Positions 45,701-53,785 of a stretch of DNA of 64,000 nt are shown here, piece after piece. The notes beneath the pieces are model-generated. The model was given only the letters and a program-made list of their open reading frames with translations. It had not been told where the DNA came from and searched no databases. Position numbers and translations under genes: made by a program. This DNA comes from Xylocopilactobacillus apis (GTDB lineage Bacteria > Bacillota > Bacilli > Lactobacillales > Lactobacillaceae): positions 682,001 through 746,000 of the forward strand of contig NZ_AP026801.1 in NCBI RefSeq assembly GCF_033095965.1, given 5' to 3'. Position 1 is the stretch's first letter; each line of letters starts with the position of its first letter.

Positions 45701-46426
45701 AGTGATTACCGCAAGGCAATGTTAGCCAATACGCCGAAGCTGTGGAAGATAACGTTTGGACCGAACTTTATTCTAGAAGATTATGTTGAAGGGAACAAAT
45801 TAAAGGATCCAACGGTAGGGGGAGATGATGGTAAGATCTATGATGATGATATCCCCAATCGCGTGTTTTATGTAACAAATCCACAGTGGAGAGAAGTAGG
45901 AACTGGGAGCGCGCACGAACCAAAGGGAAATGCGCTCAATGTAACTCAAATGATGAATGAATCGGCAGTGAGAAATGATACTAGAACGTATGTATGGGAT
46001 CAGTTGGGAACTCAGACATTAGAGGCAGAAGCAGGAAATATAGACTTAGGGACTCATGCGGGGTATTTAAGTAATCAAGAATACAAGAGTACGGCACAGA
46101 ACTTAAAGATGACCGACAACCGCAATAGTGAAGTTAACAAGCAGTGGCATATCGAGGCAGCGGTAACGAAAGCGTTTGCTTTGGCAACAAATTCGACAAA
46201 GAAAATTAGTGGAGATCCGTTATATTATCATGATACAACTTCAGGGACGACTACCCACTTAACAGCAACAGGCCAGGCTATCTATAGTGGGACCAGGAGT
46301 GATAATCAACCTGACACCAAGATCTATCCGTGGACGTTAAGTTTTAAAGCAAGTCCAAGTGATATCCCGAGTGCAGGGAGATATAATGCGACCGTAACAT
46401 TTACGTTAGTGAATGACACACCTTAA
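42800..46426 (+). CDS. BspA-like (DUF285) surface protein with WxL-like C-terminus, phase-variable, ON
   Basis: 1208 residues from ATG 42800. A 35-residue N-terminal part carries a run of 8 G (42903-42910) that keeps the frame open. The signal/membrane segment follows only at about residues 58-75 ('GLMTVMMIAVFLCVLTG'), so the N-region is unusually long. Residues ~75-700 are beta-rich domains, some resembling pilin/isopeptide adhesin modules. Residues ~715-980 are DUF285 repeats of about 25 residues ('LDVTHFNTS.V..M..MF..C..LT'). The C-terminal ~140 residues hold 'QWHIEAAV' and 'PWTLSF', the two W-x-I/L motifs of a WxL cell-wall binding domain. Adhesion or host contact is the likely role. A slip in the G run would silence it. 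Confidence 0.87.
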   Translation: MRKFVKKISFFDFVSLYNDEKNQNVANEVNGSVSRGGRLANPLKFIFAHHRRIGLMTVMMIAVFLCVLTGVKRVDAFVGTPLPQSPMVSTDLTTQLDGKYAFSPVVSSQTRVITTSINNCTIKLYEPSLNVPNMPADISKVYVMWPTAGSNGNMQAKFTYTNVGFDNLGRSIDVVTTVTTTNSNKYALVLPIGAVTTSNVIPGQMSAQAKLNFVLHGTNTPATVSGGHLTFGPINSAKIVSLNTDNFTKIYTRSDTIIQYAPGSGGLTDFSSDVWKIDETARLTAIFENKSEFQYGFTTKPYELAYIGSGFLLGSIVNIAMPNPNKAGNDESLDPLIDASAQTLPLNNELLTENKKEESFLTPRINPNLATVQPGQVRTLYSVTQILTYPQSTADYLTRYQIDDNLNPAWKVNPTDIMVTDEDNNNVTAKFNISIDTLNHLIIAAKPTELSKADFYGTAGHIFTFLIKGSVDRSKITTWQPQLQPTADPQNFYLGYPNTATFTYQVGTNPVTTGSTNTVTNKILVYKPTVTTDQPSYNGDHATITGKVNNRYTGTAANPAYLDFYITYKSNTGLTKTVPWNLKNPTTLVQNRLITNTAGVDQAWTAQLPSDMGYGNLSSYNQTVTVTVKDQEGMSSQATFIVGSWWNFNAATNVLTIYPHELNFDKDHVNFTSSEGKPTSDWPWYQKDSQIVKTVISPGVTAKDSLFGLFNKMSAMTAIEGLTQLDTSEVINMNSMFSSCSSLPVLDVTHFNTIKVTDMSSMFSYCSQLTNLDVTHFNTSNVDNMAAMFKECNNLTSLDVTKFDTSKVLNMSAMFMSCKKLTSLDVTQFNTSQVTDMTSMFFECTSLPTINLNNFTTNSVLDMSSMFGFCTGLTSLDLRSFNTTNVTRMLGMFQLCRSLTDLKIDQAKFKTINVTTMENMFNGCAAITKLDVGGFNTEKVNNFNSMFSGCSKLKTLDLKNFNTKRVYSDYRKAMLANTPKLWKITFGPNFILEDYVEGNKLKDPTVGGDDGKIYDDDIPNRVFYVTNPQWREVGTGSAHEPKGNALNVTQMMNESAVRNDTRTYVWDQLGTQTLEAEAGNIDLGTHAGYLSNQEYKSTAQNLKMTDNRNSEVNKQWHIEAAVTKAFALATNSTKKISGDPLYYHDTTSGTTTHLTATGQAIYSGTRSDNQPDTKIYPWTLSFKASPSDIPSAGRYNATVTFTLVNDTP
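42887..42922 (+). repeat. Poly-G phase-variation cassette, copy 1 (8 G)
   Basis: AATGGTAGCGTTTCCA, then 8 G (42903-42910), then CGTTTAGCTAAC. The same flanks, with 9 G, occur in the next gene (46703-46739). In this gene 8 G gives the open frame NGSVSRGGRLAN. Identity stops sharply at both ends. Confidence 0.92.
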
Positions 46427-46436
46427 AATGATTAAG

Positions 46437-46475
46437 CGACTAATAGCCAATAAGACGGCTGTTGATCGTTTTTTT
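46437..46475 (+). terminator. Rho-independent terminator between the two BspA/WxL genes
   Basis: Core stem AATAGCC / GGCTGTT with an 8-base loop, extended by CGA/TCG across a mismatch, then T7. The two genes are therefore separate units. Confidence 0.82.
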
Positions 46476-46500
46476 GCTAAAAATTTTATGAAAATTAGAA

Positions 46501-46527
46501 TTGAAAAAACCCACTTTTTGATATAAT
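46501..46527 (+). promoter_or_regulatory. Promoter of the second BspA/WxL gene
   Basis: TTGAAA at 46501-46506 and TATAAT at 46522-46527 with TGA directly upstream (extended -10). The 15-base spacer is short. Intact promoter signals argue that the frameshifted gene is kept functional. Confidence 0.6.
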
Positions 46528-46570
46528 AAATCTAACTTTGTATAAATAAATCAATTTAGGGAGTGAGTTT

Positions 46571-49500
46571 ATGAACAAGTTAGTCAAAAGATTAGGATAT
46601 TTAATAGTAGTGATTGTGAGTATCGCGACTATTGGGATTGCTTTAAACAATAAACAAGAGAGTAAAGCAGCAGATTTTCCACAGAACACAGCGAATGTAA
46701 ATAATGGTAGCGTTTCCAGGGGGGGGGCGTTTAGCTAACAAGCTTACACCGAGTTTCAGTGATCCATTGAAACAATTATCACTCCCTAAAATACAGCCAA
46801 GAGGAATCTCATCAGTAATTAATTCAACAGTTGTAACTCCAGGCAGTTTTCAGATGACTGGTCAAAGCTATTGGAATGATACTGATAATCGTAACGATGT
46901 TAATTTAACATGGGTACCGCCGACAAACATTAGCGGGGGATACCATGTTGAGAAAGATACTAGTCCATCATTTACAACAGCAAATGAAATTGGGACTAAC
47001 TACGGTAAACATTTTAATATTTTAAACGTAGCACCTAAAACTGCAGCTGCTGAGACATGGTTTAAAAACTGGATGAAGATGACGAATGTTGATGGGACAG
47101 GTCCTGTAGATCAGGGCTTATTCAATATTACAACGGTATGGCTGAAAGATTTTAATGATAATCCAGGCATGCTTAAGAATCCAGATGGAACTTATAAGTA
47201 CGACAGTATCTTCTTTGGCGCGTCAGACTGGAATTCAGACAATTATGATCCAGACAATCAAGATTTGAATGAAGCTTCGTATCAAGCAACAAAAGCATTT
47301 GGAGATACCGGTCGAGCTATTACGATGGGCCATGATACCGTTGAGGGATTTGCTTGGACTGGTCTACCTAATGTGCCTTATCATACTTATTTTAATCGCT
47401 TTGCTTCATCTTTAGGGGTTCAAGTATCAGCTGATTACAAGCCAGTTGGTAGCGATAAGATTCAAGTGGCTACTCCAGGTTCACTAACAGAACAACCGTA
47501 TTTTTTGGATCCAACAGTGACTTATCAAGTGTCGCCTTCTCATAGTTTTTCTTCATATTTCATGTACAATTCAGGTGCTATAAGGTGGTTAAAGTATGAT
47601 CCTGCAAATATTACTTCGGGAAAATATGAAGAGTTAAAAGACGCTAACGGCAATGTTATTGGTGACAATAACTGGTATTTAGTGTCGAAAAATAATTACG
47701 CCCAGATTCAAACAGGCCATACTGTAAATCAATGTACGCCACAGGAAGCAGAAGTTATTTTCAACATGATTTACTATACGTCAAGTTTAAATACCAGTAC
47801 TAATGGTAAAGATATCATGACTAAAGATACTGCTGCTCCTAACGCACCGACGTTGGTATCAAGTTCAGTTGTTAATGATAATGCGAGTTTAAGAATTGAT
47901 GCCAACGACAATGCTACTGATTACTATTATCGAGCTCGCGCAGATACATCAGCAGGAAATGCGTATTCAGATATTATCAAAGTTCCGGTTATGAGTGGAA
48001 TGAGGGGATATGTTTATACAGTTGATGATAATCCAAATGGAAGTCCAACAATTGTAAGAGATCCCGCGACCCAAAAAGTAACAAATATTAATTTAATGCC
48101 AAATAGTGGTGGGACTGATGGAACGATTAATTTGACAAGAGCAGCAGATGCGGGAAAGTATCTTCATGTTGTAGCGGTGGATAACAATAGTAATGTATCA
48201 GCAGTAAAGACGATTAGCTTAAGTGAATACTTATGGTGGAAATATGAAAGTGGGACATTAACGATTTATCCCCATGTTTTAAATGCAAATGTTGACGCTC
48301 AACAGACTCATCCTGATCCAGATGATCCATATGATGACCTAGTTAAATGGCCTTGGAATGATTATTTATCTCAAATTCAAAAAGTTGTGATTAGTCCGGG
48401 AGTATCAGGAAACGACAATTTAATTCATTTATTTTATGGGATGACTAATCTAACCACAATTGAGGGTCTTGCTAATTTAGATACGAGCAAAGTAGTTAAT
48501 ATGTCTGGTGTTTTTGCTAAGTGTACAAGTTTAACTTCCCTTAACATTCCATGGGATACGAGTTCGGTTGTTTCACTGTATCGATTTTTGCGGGGTTGTA
48601 CAAGTTTAACCAGTGTTAAATTTGGTCCAGCGTTTAAAACTAGTAATGTAACTAGTTTCGGTGGCATGTTTATTTCAGATACATCCTTAACCGATTTAGA
48701 TATTAGTAAATTTGATACCAAAAATGCGTTTGATTTTGATTCAATGATTTCAAATTGTTATTCATTGGAACAAGTTGATGTAAGTCATTTTGATACTTCA
48801 AAAGCAACACAAATGAGATGGATGTTTTACGGAGATAAAAAATTAAAGTCCATTGATGTTAGTCATTTTGATACTAGTAAAGTTGTTGCAATGCCGGGAA
48901 TGTTTTTTGATTGTGAAGAGTTAACAAAACTTGATTTGAGTAGTTTTGATGTTTCAAAGGTAACTGATTTTAGATGGTTATTTGATAGTTGTTTAAATTT
49001 AACTAGCTTAGATTTATCAAATTTTAATATTCAATCTACAGCATCAACAACTTCTATGTTTCGATATACTAATAAACTATGGAAATTGACATTAGGAAAC
49101 GGAACTAAATTAGGAAGTGATACGTTGCTTGCTGATCCGACCGCAGGGACTCCGATTACTGATTTAGACAATCCAACACCAGTGTATTATGCGACTAATC
49201 CTCAGTGGCGGGAGGCGCTAACTCCGGCAACCGTTCATGCACCAACGGGAGCAGCAAGAACGGCAGCTCAGATTGCAACTGAATCACAAACTAGAACTGA
49301 TACAAGAACTTATGTTTGGGATCAGGTTGGTACTCAGACGTTAACATCAATACCAGGAAGTATTGATTTAGGGACCCATGCGGGATATTTAAAGAATCAG
49401 GAGTACATAAGTAGTGCTCAGAATTTAAAACGAACAGATAATCGGAATAGTAATGCAACAAGTCAGTGGCACATTGAGGCCGCGGTAACGAAGCCGTTCA

Positions 49501-49748
49501 CTCATACGACAGATTCAAGTAAAGTGATTAGTGGCGATCCGCTGTATTATCAGGACACTGACGGGGGCACAACGACTCATTTAACATCAACAGCTCAGAC
49601 TATCTATAACGGAACTAGAAGTGATAATCATCCTGAAGACAAGAACTATCCGTGGACATTAAGCTTTAAGGCAAATCCAAATGATATTCCGAAGGCTGGT
49701 ACTTACAATGCGTCGGTAACATTTACGTTAGTGAATGATATTCCTTAA
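46571..49748 (+). CDS. BspA-like (DUF285) surface protein with WxL-like C-terminus, phase-variable, OFF (frameshift at 9 G)
   Basis: The natural start is ATG 46571 after GGGAGTGAG, giving a good signal peptide ('YLIVVIVSIATIGIAL' then a likely AxA-type cleavage near 'SKAAD'). With 9 G at 46719-46727 this frame stops at 46736-46738 after 55 residues. With 8 G it would run on for 1058 residues to 49748. The downstream frame is fully open (from ATG 46704, which has no SD and no signal peptide). It holds an N-terminal domain with 'YDSIFFGASDWN' and 'AITMGHDTVEGFAW' (DUF5057-like, by resemblance), DUF285 repeats (about nt 48440-49080) and a WxL-like end with 'QWHIEAAV' and 'PWTLSF'. No other damage is seen across 3 kb, so this is a switched-off gene, not a decayed one. 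Confidence 0.85.
46703..46739 (+). repeat. Poly-G phase-variation cassette, copy 2 (9 G)
   Basis: Same 16-base and 12-base flanks as copy 1 around 9 G (46719-46727). The extra G shifts the signal-peptide frame into a TAA 8 bases after the run ends (46736-46738). Here the cassette lies after the signal peptide; in copy 1 it lies before the membrane segment. Confidence 0.92.
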
Positions 49749-49785
49749 AATTATTTAATAAATTGAAGAATGAAAAAATTAAGGG

Positions 49786-49812
49786 CTATCCTGAAATTAT
49801 GGATAGTTTTTT
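49786..49812 (+). terminator. Rho-independent terminator after the second BspA/WxL gene
   Basis: CTATCC, 9-base loop, GGATAG, then T6. Confidence 0.88.
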
Positions 49813-49874
49813 GCGTTTCAAATTATTTAGTATCCGAAAAAAAAGTAAGCGTTTCTTTTATTTTAATAAAAGTA

Positions 49875-49883
49875 TGCTACACT
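49875..49883 (+). promoter_or_regulatory. Extended -10 promoter of the riboflavin transporter operon
   Basis: TGC followed by TACACT (49878-49883), about 28 bases before the FMN aptamer. The -35 region is T-rich with no clear box. Confidence 0.5.
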
Positions 49884-49910
49884 TACATTAAGTAAATAGA
49901 TAACTTCTTC

Positions 49911-50031
49911 GGGGTCGGGTGTAATTCCCAATCGGCGGTAACAATTAAAATTGAAGTCCGCGACCTGCCTATGGCAGCTGATCCGGTGTGAGACCGGAAC
50001 CGACAGTTAAAGTCTGGATGGAAGAAGAAGT
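49911..50031 (+). ncRNA. FMN riboswitch aptamer (RFN element)
   Basis: Conserved blocks are in order: CTTCGGGGTCGGGTG, AATTCCCAATCGGCGGT, AAGTCCGCGACC, CCGGTGTGAGACCGGAACC, and GACAGTTAAAGTCTGGATG, closed by P1 (CTTCTTC near 49913 with GAAGAAG near 50021). FMN binding lowers expression of the riboflavin uptake genes downstream. The aptamer is followed by an 11-bp hairpin (50033-50060) and two terminators. Confidence 0.96.
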
Positions 50032-50076
50032 TTCTTCAATAAAATTTTATTTATTGAAGATTCTTCGTCGTGTACC

Positions 50077-50100
50077 CCCGCAAAATTGCGGGATTTTTTT
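50077..50100 (+). terminator. Terminator of the FMN riboswitch expression platform
   Basis: CCCGCA / TGCGGG around a short A/T loop, then A and T7. This is the likely FMN-controlled terminator. Confidence 0.85.
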
Positions 50101-50147
50101 AGCTATGGCTCAGCTGAGGTTATTCAATTGAGTCATAGCTTTTTGTT
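50101..50147 (+). terminator. Second terminator-like hairpin before ribU
   Basis: AGCTATGGCTCA pairs with TGAGTCATAGCT (12 bp, one G-U) and is followed by TTTTT. It starts directly after the first terminator's T run and is 20 bases before ribU. Confidence 0.7.
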
Positions 50148-50167
50148 TTTGATAAGGAGAATTCAAA

Positions 50168-50824
50168 ATGAAACGTGATCAGAGTTATATCCGATATTTA
50201 ACATTTTTAGCTGCTTTTGGGGCGCTAGCATATTTATCTACTTTTATTAAAATAAAAATGTTTTTCTTTTTAAGTTATGAACCAAAAGATGTAATTTTAA
50301 CAATTGGTGGGATGATATTTGGCCCGATTTTTGCAATTTTACTATCAGTTTTAGTACCATTTTTTGAGATGATTACAGTTAGTTCGACTGGAGCAATAGG
50401 TTTTGTTATGAATGTGATTGCTGCGATCTGTTTTGTCTTGCCGCCGGTCATTGCTTATTCCAGAAAAAAGAATGCAAAAAATTTAATTGTTGGATTAATA
50501 ATTGGAATTATCATGCAGACAATATCGATGCTGCTTTGGAATTATTTACTTTCTCCGATTTTCTTTGGTTACACTAGAGCATCAGTTGTTAAAATGTTAG
50601 TTCCAATTATTTTGCCGTTTAATTTAATCAAAGGCGGCCTAAATTCCTTGTTTACGGTTATTCTTTATCGGCCAGTAGTTGAGGCTTTAATGAAAGGTAA
50701 TGTGTTAAGAACAACTGATTTTAAGATGATTAACCATGAAGAAAAATGGACGGCTTTTGCAGTGATCTTCTTAGTGATTGCAACAGTTGCGCTATTGTTC
50801 ATGAGCTATTTTAAATTGATTTAG
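50168..50824 (+). CDS. ribU: Riboflavin ECF transporter S component
   Basis: 218 residues with six membrane segments. The region 'LSTFIKIKMFFFLSYEPKDVILTIGGMIFGPIFAILLSVLVPFFEMIT' followed by 'STGAIGFVMN' is typical of RibU and captures riboflavin. Control by an FMN riboswitch confirms the substrate. The start ATG follows AAGGAGAA. Three genes for an energising module follow directly, which is not the usual RibU setting. Confidence 0.94.
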   Translation: MKRDQSYIRYLTFLAAFGALAYLSTFIKIKMFFFLSYEPKDVILTIGGMIFGPIFAILLSVLVPFFEMITVSSTGAIGFVMNVIAAICFVLPPVIAYSRKKNAKNLIVGLIIGIIMQTISMLLWNYLLSPIFFGYTRASVVKMLVPIILPFNLIKGGLNSLFTVILYRPVVEALMKGNVLRTTDFKMINHEEKWTAFAVIFLVIATVALLFMSYFKLI

Positions 50825-50833
50825 GAGAATAAT

Positions 50834-51706
50834 TTGAACGCAACACCTTTGTTAGAAATACGTAATCTTAGTTATGCAGCTGAACAACTGATTAATCTGC
50901 AATTAGAAACTAAAAAGCAAGAAATTATTAACAATCTTAACTTTAGTATTTTTGAAGGAGAATTTGTGGGACTTGTCGGTCCTAATGGGTCGGGAAAAAC
51001 CACAATTAGTAAATTATTAACTCGCATTATTGAGCCAACAGGAGGGGAAATTTTACTCAATGGTATTAATTATGAGCAGATTGAACCTCAGTGGAAGCTG
51101 CACCATGAAATTAGTTTAGTGTTTCAAAATGTAGATTCGCAGTTTATTGCACCTAATTTTGTGGAAGATCTTAGTTTATATTTAGCTAATTTTGGCTGGA
51201 GCAAGGAAAAAATTAAAAGCAGAATGATGAAAATCGTTAATGAGTTGGGAATTGAGTCGATAATTAAGCAATCTTTTAAAACTTTATCAGGCGGTCAAAA
51301 ACAACTTTTAGCTATTGCAGAAGCCTTAGTATTAGAACCCAAAATCCTAATTTTAGATGAGCCTACAGCTCAGCTTGATCCAGAAAATTCTCAATTAGTA
51401 TATAAATTGATGCGAGAATTGCAGGAAAAAAGAAAAGTTACGATTCTTTTAATTACCCATAAATTAGCAGAGTTAGCTCTAACAAAACGAGTTTTAATTT
51501 TAAATCAAGGACAAATTACTAATAAAATTGAGACCAATGATCTTTTGCTTAATCCAAGTTTGTTAAAAGAAAATCAAATGCCAATTCCGATTACTGTTGA
51601 TATCATTAATCGCTTGGCTGATTTGATTAATGACCCCATTAGTCTCCAAGATTCGAGTTTAGCTACATTTATCAAAACAGTGGAAGAATTATATGTTAAC
51701 CGTTAA
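50834..51706 (+). CDS. ECF transporter ATPase (EcfA-type, first)
   Basis: 290 residues. Walker A 'GPNGSGKTT', Q-loop 'VFQNVDSQFIAPNFVEDL', signature 'LSGGQKQL' and Walker B 'ILILDEPTAQLD' with 'LITHKLAE'. The Q-loop 'FQN.D.Q' form is characteristic of EcfA ATPases. The start is TTG with AGGAG upstream. It overlaps the next gene by 14 bases. Confidence 0.9.
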   Translation: MNATPLLEIRNLSYAAEQLINLQLETKKQEIINNLNFSIFEGEFVGLVGPNGSGKTTISKLLTRIIEPTGGEILLNGINYEQIEPQWKLHHEISLVFQNVDSQFIAPNFVEDLSLYLANFGWSKEKIKSRMMKIVNELGIESIIKQSFKTLSGGQKQLLAIAEALVLEPKILILDEPTAQLDPENSQLVYKLMRELQEKRKVTILLITHKLAELALTKRVLILNQGQITNKIETNDLLLNPSLLKENQMPIPITVDIINRLADLINDPISLQDSSLATFIKTVEELYVNR

Positions 51707-52490
51707 AAATCTTAATTATCAAGTGTCAAAAAAGCATCCCTTTTTGTGGCATGATTTAAATTTTAGTTTAGAATTAGGCAAAATTTATACTTTAGTAGGG
51801 ATTAATGGAGTAGGAAAAACGACTCTGCTTAATCTTTTAAGCGGTCTTATTAAACCGACTAAAGGTGAAATCTATTTTGAGGATCAGCCGATTCATCAAT
51901 CAAAAGCGAGTTTACGAAATTACCTGACAAATGTTGGTTATTGTTTACAAAACGCAGAAAATTTATTTTTTAATCAAACGGTGGAAGAAGAACTTCAGTA
52001 TCATTATTCTGGAGATCTCACAGCAATTATTGAAGAACTTAAATTAGAATCTTTATTAAAGCAATCACCTTTTGAACTTTCAGGTGGGCAGCAAAAAAGG
52101 TTAGAGTTGGCAATCATGCTGCTAAAAAAGCCTAAAATTTTATTTTGTGATGAAATTACAGCTGGTCTTGATGCTAAAAATCTTCAATTAACTATGGATG
52201 AAATCAATTACTTTAAGTCTAATCACATTGTATTAATGGTTACTCATAATTTAAGTGAAGCCTTGACCTATGGAGATGAGTTTTTATTTTTAAAAAATGA
52301 TGGAATTGAACAGCAATCAAAAAAGCAGGTCTTGAGAAATCCCCATGTTTTTAAAAATGCTGGTTTAATTGATCCACCGACTATTGCAGTTTGTCAGGCA
52401 TTAATTAATCAAAAAATATTCTCAAAGGGGTCTTATTATAAAAGCAATCAAGAAATTGCTCAAGCATTGGCAGAAAAGGTGCTTTCATGA
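51693..52490 (+). CDS. ECF transporter ATPase (EcfA'-type, second)
   Basis: 265 residues. Walker A 'GINGVGKTT', signature 'LSGGQQKR' and Walker B 'ILFCDEITAGLD' with 'VTHNLSE'. Q-loop 'CLQNAENLFFNQTVEEEL'. It overlaps both neighbours (14 and 4 bases). With the previous gene it forms the ATPase pair under EcfT. Confidence 0.9.
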   Translation: MLTVKNLNYQVSKKHPFLWHDLNFSLELGKIYTLVGINGVGKTTLLNLLSGLIKPTKGEIYFEDQPIHQSKASLRNYLTNVGYCLQNAENLFFNQTVEEELQYHYSGDLTAIIEELKLESLLKQSPFELSGGQQKRLELAIMLLKKPKILFCDEITAGLDAKNLQLTMDEINYFKSNHIVLMVTHNLSEALTYGDEFLFLKNDGIEQQSKKQVLRNPHVFKNAGLIDPPTIAVCQALINQKIFSKGSYYKSNQEIAQALAEKVLS

Positions 52491-53236
52491 AATTAATTAA
52501 TCGAATCGATGGGCGCACAAAACTAATCACATGGATTTTGTTGACTCTTCTGATGTTTAATTTCCATTATTATTTCCAATATTTAGTTATGATTATACTT
52601 TTAGGATTGACTGTATTTACTGAATTAAATTCTTCTGAAAGAGGTCAAATTTTTCGTCACTGGAAACTGATCTTAATTTTGCCAATTTTAAACCTATTAA
52701 TTAATTTATTTTTTGTAAATGGTCCTGTTATTTGGCGTTGGGGCTGGTTAAAGTTAACTAATTTAGATTTACAAATTTTTATTCGTCTCATAATCCTTTT
52801 GATTTTGGCATTAGGTTTAATTGTTATAACGAGTCCAGAAGAAATGGCATTAGCTGTGGGAAAAATTGCACATGATATAACGCTTGGGCACTATAATGGT
52901 CTAGGCATTCCTTTAGTAATAATAATTATGTCGTCATTTATTAACGAATTTCAGGAGACATTTCGATCAGTTCGTTATGCTTATACTTTGCGTAATTCAA
53001 AAACTGATAGCAGTTATCTTAAAAGAGCAATGAATTATATTTTTATGCTTCAGCCGGTAATTTTAATTGCGCTTAGAAAAGCTGACCGAGTGTCTGATGC
53101 TTTAATTGCAAAAGGGTATCATCGAGGAGCACGTCTTTTTAATTATCAAGAGATTAAGTATCATCGGCGAGATTATTTAATCTATTTAGGTTTATTCATT
53201 TTTATCCTTTTTAACCAATTAAAATTTACATTTTAA
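52487..53236 (+). CDS. ECF transporter transmembrane subunit EcfT
   Basis: 249 residues with several membrane segments. The C-terminal coupling region reads 'RKADRVSDALIAKGYHRGARLFNY', matching the Ala-Arg-Gly-like coupling helix that grips the ATPases. ATGA overlap with the preceding gene. EcfT + two EcfA + RibU give a complete riboflavin importer in one FMN-controlled operon. Confidence 0.88.
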   Translation: MKLINRIDGRTKLITWILLTLLMFNFHYYFQYLVMIILLGLTVFTELNSSERGQIFRHWKLILILPILNLLINLFFVNGPVIWRWGWLKLTNLDLQIFIRLIILLILALGLIVITSPEEMALAVGKIAHDITLGHYNGLGIPLVIIIMSSFINEFQETFRSVRYAYTLRNSKTDSSYLKRAMNYIFMLQPVILIALRKADRVSDALIAKGYHRGARLFNYQEIKYHRRDYLIYLGLFIFILFNQLKFTF

Positions 53237-53245
53237 AATTGTCTG

Positions 53246-53578
53246 TTAATCTTGCCATAAGCTTAACTTTTCTCCAGTCCAAGGATCATAGTTTGGATAT
53301 TCATCCCATTCGATATAAGCAGGATTTGGATTAAAACCCATTTCTTTAATAAAATCAGAAGGAGACATAACTATCGGATTTCCTTTTTTAAGACGCTCAA
53401 ATCTTTTTGCCAAATTCTCATCATGGTCTTTATTTTCATCGTAAATAAGATAATCAATTTTCTTTTCACTAATTGTAACCTGATTACCACCGAGTTCTTT
53501 TAATCTTTTAACGATTAAAGTTAAATCAATGGGGGTATCATTATCAATTAAGTAAACATTTTTGTTTTTAAATTCCAT
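53246..53578 (-). CDS. Small protein with BRCT-like domain
   Basis: 110 residues from the ATG at 53578 (an earlier in-frame start adds 20 hydrophobic residues and is unlikely). 'FKNKNVYLIDNDTPIDLTLIVKRLKELGGNQVTISEKKIDYLIYDEN' followed by 'IVMSPSDFIKEMGF' follows the BRCT pattern: strand, helix, L-G-G turn, 'T/S-x-K-x-D-Y-L-I', and terminal 'S..DF'. BRCT domains usually recognise DNA ends or NAD-ligase contacts; alone, the role is unknown. The C-terminus is Trp/Tyr-rich. Confidence 0.6.
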   Translation of the reverse strand: MEFKNKNVYLIDNDTPIDLTLIVKRLKELGGNQVTISEKKIDYLIYDENKDHDENLAKRFERLKKGNPIVMSPSDFIKEMGFNPNPAYIEWDEYPNYDPWTGEKLSLWQD

Positions 53579-53732
53579 ACGTTTTATTATACGCAAGACT
53601 AAGAAAAAATCATTGTGAAAGATTATGAGAAAATACAAATTTTTTCCTGAAATTAAATAATAATTTTCATTCTATATAAGGCGGTATAACTCACAAAATG
53701 CCTTAAATAAAGGCTTGAAGTAAAAAAATGGG

Positions 53733-53760
53733 TTTACTTTCTTTAGGGGTATGCTATGAT
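53733..53760 (+). promoter_or_regulatory. Promoter of mntH
   Basis: TTTACT at 53733-53738, 16-base spacer, TATGAT at 53755-53760 with TGC directly upstream. The ATG follows 26 bases later after AGGAGGT. No clear MntR site was recognised. Confidence 0.7.
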
Positions 53761-53785
53761 TTAAATGAAAAAAAGGAGGTATTAA

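Noticed and set aside
46704-46740. ATG 46704 as the true start of the second BspA/WxL gene
   Set aside because: It lacks a Shine-Dalgarno and a signal peptide, and lies inside the cassette. ATG 46571 upstream has both; the frame break is better explained by the 9-G run.
49843-49857. cre-like site upstream of the FMN riboswitch
   Set aside because: It matches the consensus apart from two key positions, and riboflavin uptake is already explained by the riboswitch; too weak to list.
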